Shown here: one piece after another, positions 26,101 through 35,000 of the stretch
Position numbering within the stretch: the stretch's first letter is position 1
Layout of the letters: each line of letters opens with the position of its first letter
Assembly: GCA_049999765.1 (NCBI GenBank)
Contig: JBNGIQ010005337.1
Coordinates: 15,847 to 58,558, forward strand
Length of the DNA stretch: 42,712 nucleotides
DNA from: Phaeoceros laevis
Lineage: Eukaryota; Anthocerotophyta; Anthocerotopsida; Notothyladales
Direction of reading: 5' to 3'
The notes under the pieces: generated by a model
What the model was told of the DNA's origin: nothing
Database searches by the model: none
The model's input: the letters and a program-made list of their open reading frames with translations, nothing else
Program-made: the position numbers and the translations under genes

Positions 26101-26930
26101 TCAGGACCCTGTGCTGCGAGGACACCCGCAGCAGCTGCTTAACATTGACCCTCCGCTGCCTAACAATGAAGGACCCCCACAAGGGTTCCTCGGATATGCA
26201 GCAAATCTGATACACTTGCGAGATGAACACTTGCAAATTCGCATAGCAATCCGTGGACAGGAAGTTGGTATCAGAGAGTCGTTGCTCTTTGATTTGTACA
26301 GAAACTTGATGGTCTTCGATACAAGGCACAACGTGGAACTGTATCAAGATATTGTATACAGCAGAGGATGGCGATCTTTACCTGCTGTCTCGTTAGATGG
26401 GGGTATCTGGAGAAGCAACGGAAGACAAGAATTGGGACAACGCAGGTTTGTTTTCCCTTTGTCCATGTTTGTTATCAGGTCTGCCTTTGTCCATGTTTGT
26501 TATCAGGTCTGAAATTAGCACTGAAAACTGAATGTAGTGTACTGGGACACTAAGACGTTGTGTGGCTTGTCTCAGCCGTGATGTGGGGCTTCTTTATGCC
26601 ACAGTCCCTTTTCAGGAAAGGGTCGCTAGTAGCCTCCTTCCACCGGCTTGTGATGCTTTTGCAAGAATGAAATTAAGACAGGACTTACTGGATCAATCTA
26701 ATCAGCAGAGGGAACTTTTGGCTCAGAAAGTTGTGAGCAAGAAAGAAGTTGCGAAGCTTCTAGGCGAGTTGAAGGCGGTGCTACAGGCGGTGGCTGAGGA
26801 GGAGATGGAGCAGAGGCGTGTCGTAACTCAGTGGGAGCAAGAGATGGAATCGATTGACAAACTCCACAGACAGTATGGAAGGTTGCCCTCCATGGACAGG
26901 GACAGCGACATCTATGTCCTGCCAAGTTGA
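17192..26930 (+). CDS. GMI1: GMI1-like GHKL ATPase with SMC hinge (SMCHD1-like)
   Basis: Thirty-four exons: 17192-17641, 17751-17870, 17951-18003, 18078-18164, 18266-18347, 18423-18478, 18560-18674, 18766-18834, 18933-19109, 19197-19311, 19411-19487, 19595-19717, 19798-19920, 20016-20103, 20197-20400, 20499-20657, 20766-20959, 21036-21152, 21193-21570, 21651-21814, 21855-22056, 22161-22266, 22419-22522, 22620-22718, 22824-22896, 23016-23104, 23204-23455, 23553-23708, 23802-25088, 25169-25271, 25355-25640, 25744-25929, 26080-26445, 26576-26930; about 2,204 aa. A basic N-terminal tail precedes a Bergerat ATP site: N-box ALADLVDNALQ (185-195), FDNGPGM (219-225) and YGAGG (270-274). Then come LKDIYAPYIQCDD and GRLLPETKW, a long beta-rich region including one 429-aa exon, a coiled coil, an SMC hinge (about 1850-1990) and a C-terminal coiled coil. 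Arabidopsis GMI1 acts in recombinational repair of DNA breaks; DMS3 is a hinge-only relative. Exons 14, 22 and 23 have the least certain borders. Confidence 0.92.
18851..18873. repeat. (TTTTGG)n simple repeat in a GMI1 intron
   Basis: TTTGG followed by three further TTTTGG units, in the intron between 18834 and 18933. Confidence 0.85.
21153..21192 (+). other. 40-nt mini-intron in GMI1
   Basis: The sequence begins GTCAGC and ends ATCCAG, 40 nt in all. Reading through it gives a stop soon after in the following sequence (CATTGA). Removing it joins CRRLGINE to IGSAIHIDPV in one frame with the same phase. No other donor/acceptor pair nearby keeps the frame. Confidence 0.6.
21815..21854 (+). other. 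40-nt mini-intron in GMI1
   Basis: The sequence begins GTCAAA and ends TCCACAG, 40 nt. It contains in-frame stops, and removing it joins a phase-2 donor (CAC TGT GG) to A CTT GAC, keeping the flanking open frames continuous. Confidence 0.65.
26456..26511. repeat. 28-bp perfect tandem duplication in the last GMI1 intron
   Basis: Two identical 28-bp units (26456-26483 and 26484-26511) start CCTTTGTCCATG and each ends TTATCAGGTCTG. Each unit carries an acceptor-like pyrimidine-rich TTATCAG. They lie in the intron 26446-26575. Confidence 0.9.
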
Positions 26931-28500
26931 TAGACCGAAGAACACTTGGTCTACTTTGTGCAACAGGATTGAAGACCCGTATCAACAAAAACTTTGGCCC
27001 CTGCAGTCGTCGTTTTTGCTAAGATCTGCTTTCCTGCACCACGTCTTCCAAAGAGGACCAGGAACAATCATCTCCCTTGCAGACACCTGCCTGACGAATG
27101 ACCAGAGCCGAATACAGTACAGTGAGGAAAGTCGCTTGCCGCGGTTCAAAACAACCTCATAAGGTACTTCCTGTTCCATGTTGCTAGCAGCTCTTGCCAT
27201 GGCCCAGTAGACCAGCGTGGTCCTTCTACTATTCGGAGTTTTACAGTAGGTTTGTTATGAGGCCATATCCAGTGTGGTGCTGTTGCTTGCATTGCCACCC
27301 TGTCTACTACTATCTCACCTGCTTTTGAATGCTCTTCCTTGGTATGTGCTGCTGTTCTGCAAAATTTGGAAGGGAGAAATCAACATGTTTTTTTTCCACA
27401 GCTTCGATGTTTCTGAACTGAGCAATGAGGAAAAACCACCTGTGATGTCAGTAAGGCCGGGCAAACCTGCCTGTTGCCAGAACGGCGGACCCTGTGAGGC
27501 TGTGAGGCTCGGTCTCACCTTGGAGAAAACTGCAAAAACTCTTGTCTCTTGATACACTGACGTACACAGCTTGCTGGGCCAGATGCCTTCTTACCAAAAC
27601 ACTGAGAAGCTGTGAACAGCTGGATTCGAAGTTCAAACTTTGAGCTTGTCACGGCAGAACGCCTGGTCATCTGGACCAACATTTGCAGAAAGGACATCCG
27701 TGACCAAACAGCAGCATCAGATATGATATGAGGAAATATTGGCCATGTGTGAGAAATGAGGGTGAAAAAACTTGGTGCGTTGTAGCCGTCCCTTTCCTTC
27801 GATCATTCATTCCATCGGGCAACAAGCAAAGTTCAAGCGTTTGGGAGGTTTATTTATCGGGAGTCCAGAAATACCCGCGTCAACTGGTAACCGGACCAGG
27901 AGTCTGTCCCGGTGTCCATCACGGTGGCCAAGTCGGAGGCAGGCCAGACCCAAAATTTTTTCCCTCAGGACCGGACTTCAACAAACCACTCCGTGTTCAT
28001 CCTGAAACCCAAAGGATCTCGATCTCGCCAACGTACTGAATCCTCACCCACTTGAGCGTCAGGAAGCTTTCTCTCCAAGGGTAAGCTCAGTACGCACTCC
28101 CTCCAGTTGTCAACAGGTTCTGGCACGTCCATTGATCAGTCACTTGACCCACGCTCCTTCATCGCCATCGCCCGGCGGACTTTCAATCTTTGACTGCGTC
28201 AAGCAGGTTCCAAGCCCTGGTGGCTGACGCAGAAGGTCACATATATATTATGCATTGCTTGTCGGTGCGGGAGGAGAGAGGCGGACCTCGTGCCTTCGTG
28301 CTGTACCAGACGAGTGTTCATGACGTCTGTGGCGCTCCCACCTTGCCACTCTCCAAGGGCAGCACTGTCGAGAGAGCTCGCAAGGATCCATCCCTCCCGA
28401 GCGGCTCTCGAGGCAGCTAGCTAGCTACCTAGCTGTAGAGCACTTCGTGGGTACAAGTGTGACCTTCCGCGGTAGGGTTCCTTCCTTCCCGGCAGCAGAA
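26931..28500. other. Region downstream of GMI1, no gene recognised
   Basis: This stretch should include the GMI1 3' untranslated region. Short open frames on both strands (for example 27274-27552 and 27728-28039 on plus) have no recognisable domain. Short GCTA repeats (GCTAGCTAGCTACC) lie at about 28419-28433, just before the small ORF at 28501. Confidence 0.45.
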
Positions 28501-28803
28501 TGAGCAGCAGCACGAAGATGGGAGGAGCCCGAGGAGCCGCAGCTATCCCTCCTCGTGGCCGCGGTGAAACCAGCTTGGGCAATCACAACAGCGCGCTCTC
28601 ATTTGATGCAGCAGAAGATCCGAAGCAGGATCCGCGTCCCAAGACGCAGGTGCTCACCCTGTGCAATGAATACAAGGGCCACACCACCAGAACAACCAGA
28701 AAGGAGCGGGATGGGGATTCCTTGAGAGTCATTAGCATCATGGAGGTCAAGTACGACAACACCGGCGCTGTGAAGGAACGGATTCGCAAAGCTCTTGAGT
28801 AGT
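28501..28803 (+). CDS. Small unrecognised single-exon protein (100 aa)
   Basis: An intact 100-codon ORF starts with ATG in a good context (GCAGAATGAGC) and ends at TAG 28801-28803. The N-terminal half is low-complexity and rich in Gly, Ala, Arg and Pro (GGARGAAAIPPRGRG). The C-terminal half looks folded and charged, with KTQVLTLCNEY, RVISIMEVKYDNTGAVKERI and a final RKALE. There is no signal peptide or membrane segment. I do not recognise the family. Reasons to call it real are the upstream GC-rich leader, the C-terminal alternation of hydrophobic and charged residues, and the absence of a better frame here. GCTA-type short repeats flank it on both sides. Confidence 0.5.
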
Positions 28804-29902
28804 CTGGAGCCGCCCACGGGTAGACTTGTAAGTTTCCTCAAATGTGCTCTTCAGACTGCCAAGTTTCAGAGAATCTTCAGCTCACAATGTATGTAAATAC
28901 CATCTCCTGTCATCGCTGGATGCAGCCATGTGAACTTTCCGGATGAAGCTCCCCGCTTGTAGAAGGTGTTTCGGATTGCGATTGCTACACAGCTAGCTAG
29001 CTACATGTATTATAGATCTGAGATGACTTTAAATATTTGTGGGCTCTCACGGACCTGTTTTCCCTATTTCCAAGCACTGGCTTGTAGTAGCTCAAGAGGT
29101 TAGCAAGATGTAGGGCTCCGAGCTAGCTAGTACGTGAGTGGATTCCTGGAACGATATTGTTGTACAATGATACATGTTGAGAATGCTGCTCTGAACAGGC
29201 CCCCCACAGCTGGTGCAGCTCTCACTGGCAGGTGCTCTGTTCTAAGCACTGCATCCATGGTCCCGATGTTTTACAAACAGGTTGGGTGCCTGGGAATTGA
29301 GGTCTACCAAGCTCAAAGAGATTGCTTTAGTACCATCTGTATGTATCCGATTTCGACGTCCTAGGAGGCTACGAGTGGCAATTGCCCAGTCAAAGAGCTG
29401 AAGAAAGAGGAGCATACAAATCCACAAGACATCATCCTGTAGTAAAGGAATCAGCGGGCTCCGCTTGCTGTTGTACAGAACAGTAGTGGTGACTTTGACG
29501 GCGTCCCGATTCAGGTCGGGAGGACCAACTTGCGCGCGCCATCCGGAATGCGCACAATCGAGAGGAGGATCCTATCTCCGACAAGTTTACACTTCAGGGC
29601 TCAGAACTTTGGCCCTACTCCTACGGCACAGGTGTAAAGGGGGTCGTCCCGTTCCTTCATGTTTTGGCCTTCGTGGTCGTGGTTCTCAGACAACTGCCGC
29701 GTAGCCGCACCCTGCCGTGTCTCCCGCCATCTGGCGGGTTCCCATCGCTCGTTGAGGTCGCCCTAATGGGTGCAACCGTTGACCGGAGAATGACCCACCT
29801 ACTGTGCGGTGGTGGGGCCCGGCTGGCTAGAAAACCATCTCCCTTCGGAAGAGGCCATAAACAATTATTAAACATCCCAACTTCTAGCTGGAGCACTCTG
29901 TG
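28804..29902. other. Region between the small ORF and the TTAA element, no gene recognised
   Basis: GCTAGCTAGCTACATG (about 28990-29006) and GAGCTAGCTAGTACG (about 29119-29133) are short GCTA repeats. From about 29460 the sequence becomes more GC-rich, with overlapping frames on both strands and no recognisable domain. Confidence 0.4.
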
Positions 29903-29903
29903 G

Positions 29904-30209
29904 TTAACCCTTAAGAGCACGGGGTCTCGAAACCCATGAAACTTATGCTCCAACGGCGCTTCGTGCCCGGCTTCAAAGTCGGCCTTCAAACTCACTTTCC
30001 ACGGAAAATGGGAATCGAGCATCCCGTTGGAGGAATCTTCCTTGCTGGCCGCCAGCCAAGGCCTCAAATAAAGAATTTGATAGGCGGATCGGGTATGAGC
30101 CTGACGTCACCTTTCTAGCAATACTATATAAGGTAATAAAATAATTTTTTCTGATAGGAGATAGTAAAAAGCACAGACAAAAATGTCCTGTTGGGCTCTT
30201 AAGGGTTAA
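29904..30209. mobile_element. Short TTAA-flanked element with terminal inverted repeats (piggyBac-like MITE)
   Basis: A perfect 16-bp inverted repeat (29903-29918 and 30195-30210) bounds a 298-bp body. The outermost symmetrical 4 bp inside it are TTAA (29904-29907 and 30206-30209), directly followed or preceded by CCCTTAAGAGC and GCTCTTAAGGG. TTAA target duplications with termini starting CCC are the signature of the piggyBac superfamily. A GGGGTCTCGAAACCC palindrome-like segment near the left end recalls subterminal motifs of piggyBac-like elements. The body has no transposase-length ORF, so it would be non-autonomous. The right interior is AT-rich. The call rests on the termini only. Confidence 0.6.
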
Positions 30210-30844
30210 CAAGAGGATGCGAACACTGGCCTCCCCTTTGGGAGGCTAGGCCCTAACCCGCTTGGGGACCCTCGTCTACAGTCCTGAATAAGAAATCATG
30301 CAAGTGCGAGTTGCACGATCTGTCTCATTCTGTCATAGGGGATGCATACATATAAGTCCTAAGTACAACAATATCCTCAATCTGTTTAGTTGGATTTCGC
30401 ATGTATTTTGTAAATCAGGCAACTAAGGGAATTGTGCTCTCATCCGCAATAAAAGCAGGTGCAAGATTATTTACACGATGATACTATCATGATAGAATGC
30501 ACTTCCATATTTTTTATATACCATGGCTAGATTTCCATAGCCAGCTTGTTTTTGAAAATCCAACATTTTAGTGGCATCTTTTTTCAACTCGCTCTCTGCA
30601 TGTCCAGGCTCCAGACCTGCATTTCAAACATCACACCCGCTCAAGCACGGGGTTGTTACGCACAGCCGTCTCCGGACTAAGTCTAGCTGACACGCCAGCC
30701 GAACCTCCCATCAATCGTATTATATTGATTGATGCTACAGAATGTCCGCGTGAAGCTTCAGGGACACGGTTTCCTCAGGGAAGGCATGCTACTTATGATG
30801 GACCTCGACGTAAAGATGGATGCGACAATGCGACACAGCATAGG
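30210..30844. promoter_or_regulatory. Upstream region of the gasdermin-like gene
   Basis: This stretch runs from the TTAA element to the chosen ATG. The 30653-30844 part is open in the same frame as the gene but has no ATG, so it could be 5' leader or part of an upstream exon. TATA-like sequences (TTTTTTATATACC at about 30509-30521 and CATATAAG at about 30348-30355) are possible promoter elements. A small GC stem CCTCCCCTTTGGGAGG lies at about 30231-30246. Confidence 0.35.
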
Positions 30845-31949
30845 ATGGCGCAGAGCTGGGCCGAATTCGTCTGGAAGCAGCATAAGCTGGTGAGTTTCCC
30901 TAGCTTGGACCCCGAGGACGTCAATCTGCTGGACGTGCTGGTGAAGGAGGACAGCCATGGCTTCCCGGGATTCGGCAGGGGCCCCGTGCTGGTGCGCATC
31001 GGCCACATCTTCGACCTAGGCGCACCTCCTCCCCCGGCGTACCACGATGCAGCCGGCTCCGACCTAGACTCGGATGACGACGATGGCGAACCCGACGGAG
31101 ACCTAGTGGTGGATCTGGAGACGCTCCGGAAGGAGCTGGGGCTGCTGAGGAGCACAGGGTTCCCCCGGCCGCAGCTCAAGCACCTGGGGCAGACTCACCT
31201 CGGGGATTGGAGCGCGGAATTGGACTCCTCCTCCAGCTTCCTGGCCACCGCCTGCGGCCTGGCACGAGCCAGTATCGGGGGCGACCGCGCGCACACCTGC
31301 TCCATCCGGAACATCAAGGCGGAGAAGGTGGACGTGGATCACCTGGCCACGCTCTTCGCCGCCGATCCTCCCGGCTGGATTCCCAACCTCCCAACCATCC
31401 AGCAGCGGCGCAAGCGCAGGTAGCAGAATGCATACCTGTGACACAGCTTGATTCATTCAATCCTTCATCCTGTAATTTCCGTACTGTGTGTTGCGAGGCA
31501 GGAAGAGCAGCATCGAGGAGCTGGAGCTGTGGGTGGTGACCAAAATCGTGTACTCCAGCAGCATTGTTTTTGGGGAATTCGCGTCGCACTCTGCCGGTGT
31601 CACCGTGTCTCTGCCCGTTTCCGCGGCAGGCCCCCTCTCATCTGCTACCGTCTCTGTGGATGGGCGGACGGTGGACTATTTAGAGGTGATTGCTCCGACC
31701 GGACCGGGCCAGCTCCGTCCGGGCATTCCGGTCGGATACCAGACAATGCGAGTAAAGTACAACAAGGGCCAAGTGTCACTGCGGCTGGAAATGGGCAAAT
31801 CCAGACCAGCACATAGGGCCAATGATGAGGAAGAAGCGTCTGTTGATCCCGAAAGCCAGCCACAGTACCACATGGGTGAGCTCATGGACAGCGCTACCTC
31901 GCACAGCCTCCCCGTCTTCTCCTGGGAATCTTATTCGCCTTCCTCTTGA
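30845..31949 (+). CDS. Gasdermin-like pore-forming protein (putative)
   Basis: Two exons (30845-31419, 31502-31949) join by a GT-AG intron into 340 aa. Read against gasdermin N-domains from memory, the order of segments agrees. LVSFPSLDPEDVNLLDVLV (15-33) matches the LI.V.xL.D...LL.LV opening. GPVLVRIGHIFDLG (46-59) matches the following strand. LATACGLARASIGGD (133-147) and EKVDVDHL (160-167) match the LETALG..LNLGG and EVD..L segments. LELWVVTKIVYSS (199-211) matches a core strand. IPVGYQTMRVKYNKGQVSLRL (267-287) matches the hallmark IP.G...LxVK..GQ.E. strand. An acidic insert (73-86) interrupts the fold. Only about 50 residues follow, basic (KSRPAHR) then acidic, so there is no large inhibitory domain, as in many fungal and bacterial forms. 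Gasdermins oligomerise into membrane pores after proteolysis. Exon 1 is GC-rich. A donor-like GGTGAGC at 31874 could give another C-terminus. Function is inferred, not proven. Confidence 0.6.
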
Positions 31950-32093
31950 TGCTTCAAGAAACTAATAAGTGCTCTCTAGGAGGCCTGAGGAGCCGTCCTG
32001 GAGTTCTAGTAAGTACATACAGTTCCATTTCAGGGTATTTCACTTCTTCAGTGTGAAGAAGCAAAAGGAACCCCGAAGAATCGCGGGTACCCT

Positions 32094-35000
32094 TCAAAAG
32101 TAGTGTCTTGTTATGCCAGCTGCAGCAGCCTCTGCGTTCAGCGATAAACATCTGTCCGCTACCACCTGCAAAACACATTGGCGAAACCCGTCTGCTAAGC
32201 ACAGGCTGAGGAAAAGTAAAAAGTTGAATTGCTGTGAGCATAGGTGGTACCTGGAGCCGATGTAGCAGGTACATCAAAAAGAGATGCACGAAGAACTGTG
32301 GCAAGCGGGCATCCATTAGAATGCATTTTGCACACCCAAATTTAAGGTACCTCCATAGAACTCCTAATTTTCTTACCACGTAAAACACAACAGCAAGCCG
32401 AGCCATAGGTCTCCTCCATAAAAATCTTCCTGCTGTAACAGCTCCGAAGTCCAATATCTTTGCAGCTTTCTGGTAGGAATTTACCAAGCTCCGTCAGGCC
32501 ACACTTCTAGGTCCACAAGTAGTCAATTTGTAACAACGATTGGAATGCTTGCGGTACCTGAATGCTGGGGCCGAGTCTCCTCTGATGTAACCCAAACAAC
32601 CTGCAGGAGTTGAAACCAACTCTTGAGTGAAACTTTCCAAGCAGGAGCATATTACAATTCTTCAATTAGCAAGTAAAATATGAAAACTACTTACTCGAAA
32701 GACCTCATAGTCTGATCGTCATCGTCCCCTACAAAAGACATGGCTTGGCGCATGCTTCTGCTTCTCTCCGCTTCTGCCTGCACAGTTCACAAAGTGCCTC
32801 GTGACCGGTCTGGAGTGGATTCAATAATCACCAAGTACTCAATACATAAAAACAGAGCGTGATCCTCGACTGGGAGAGTATTGCTTTCCTCGGTTACACA
32901 GGGATCATTACCTCAGCTTTCCTAGCACGCCTGGATTCCTTCTCCATCTGAAGCACAACTGCTGCCTTTTCACTTGAAAGTTGCTCCAACTGGGTCTGCT
33001 TCAGGTACTGCAATGCTTTACGGATTCTTTATCAACATAAGTGGATACGGCTTCCCGATGGATTGAAGGCAGCAAGCCACAGAACGAAGAAATGTACTCG
33101 CGTGTATTAATACCAGAAGTTCAGTAAGCTCCCGAAACCGTCGCTCCAGTTCTGCATGAGCCTGGCAAAAAAGTAACGCTTTGAGTACCGATATAACTTT
33201 TGCCAAAACTTGGCCATCGTAGCCCGAGTAAGTATACCTGTGACGACGACATGTCAATGTCTTGCTTTGTGCTTGCCAACTCAACCCGAAGCTTCTGAGT
33301 CTCTGCCTACGTTCATACTGGAAAAGCCTCAGAATGTATACAGAAGCAATCACTGAAGCAAAACTGCTTGGAAATAAACAAATTCGTCGTCCGGGCACGT
33401 GAGGACATCGAATTGAGTGTCACTTGCCTCCACAGCTAGTAGCTTGCTCTCAGCTTCACGCTGGGCATGCCGTGCTCTCTCAGCCTCGTCTCTCCAAGCC
33501 TGACAAGATCCCAGAATCCACCCACTCAAGTCGAGATACTATTCCGTGATTTATCCGCGGCAGTCACGGATAGAAATAAGAACTGTAAGGGCGGTTTATC
33601 CGCCTCAACCGAAACAACTTACATTGATGTTCTGTGCAGCATCTTCAGATGGCCGCTTCTGCTCCCGCTTGAACCGGGCTTCCATCTGCTGCAACTCTTG
33701 GTTCAACGTGGCACAGTCAACCTGCAGGTAAGTTTATGATGCCTGAGAGACTGTCTACAACTGGTTGATCATGTAAGAAAGTCGGGTTCAAGAATGTCTA
33801 CGAAGCTTCTTCAAGCATAGAGCCCTTACCTCAAGCATAGCAACATGTTGTTCCAGGTCAGCAGCTCTCTGTGTCCTCTCATCCACTGATCTCTGCCAGC
33901 AGTAAAGGGGCAAAAGTTGCTCAAACTAACCTCAGCAAACACTAATTGGTCATGATTAGAAAAGCCAGCAGTGACAAATATTGAAGCAAGAACTCACCTG
34001 CATTCTCATCAATGCTGCAATGCTCTCTGCCATTTGCTGCTCTAACTCCGTTTCTCTTTGAACAGCTGCCTGAAACAAAAAGTAACCTAACCATCAGTAA
34101 CAGAGCACGCACTGACAGCAGCCACTACCACCACGCAACCTGCGACAGGCCACAGTAAGAACAAGTCCAAACTTGGTGGACATCTTACCACTCGAGTGGC
34201 ATTATGTGCAAGATGCTCCTCTTCTGCCCTTCGTTCAGCAAACACTAGTTCCTCACGTAGAGCCTGTGATGACGGGTAACAGGCCATATCAACAATATGG
34301 TGAATTAGTGTGAAAGTTATGTTATATGAAACAAATTAAGAAAAATAAAGAGCAAAATCAGGAGATGCCTACCTGTATCACCCTGCTCTCTGTCATGTCC
34401 CGAGCTTTTGCCACAGAATCAGAATTTGCCTAGCACAGAGACATCGAAGCTGTTATCAGAGGATGCTGCACACTAGCTTCAATAAGCGAGACATACAGGT
34501 CTACAGCTGTCCATACTGGCAGTACGTGCATGTACGTATTCAGTCAAAACAATGGACAGCGGTGGCTACTCCTAAAGCTTGCTAAACTCATCAGTCAGTT
34601 AAAGCAGTTTATAACTGGCAAGGTACTGGCAGGTCCAAGTGCTAGTTCGACAGAGCTTCAGACACAGCCAGACTGATATGGAGTGCAAACAAATCTATCA
34701 AACTACATACCAGCAAGGATGCGAGCTTTCCTTCTGCCAGGGAGGCTTGCCGCTTCATTGCATCGAAGGAACTTGTAAGAGCCTCGATTTCTGCATTCTT
34801 CAGAGTCAGAGCTGCAGCCATCTCTGCCTCTACAGCATCAACAGATGCTTTAGCTAATGCTAACTCCTGCTGCAACTGTCTGATTACATCATCATATGAT
34901 CCTTTGGCCTCCCTCTGTTACATACAAGGTACACACATGGCACCAGAACTTCAGACTGGCAGTTTCACCTTGTACATGGAAACGTGAATCCCAACACTCT

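Noticed and set aside
29657-30067. 136-codon minus-strand open frame overlapping the TTAA element
   Set aside because: It crosses the end of the inverted-repeat element and shows no transposase motif; treated as a chance frame.
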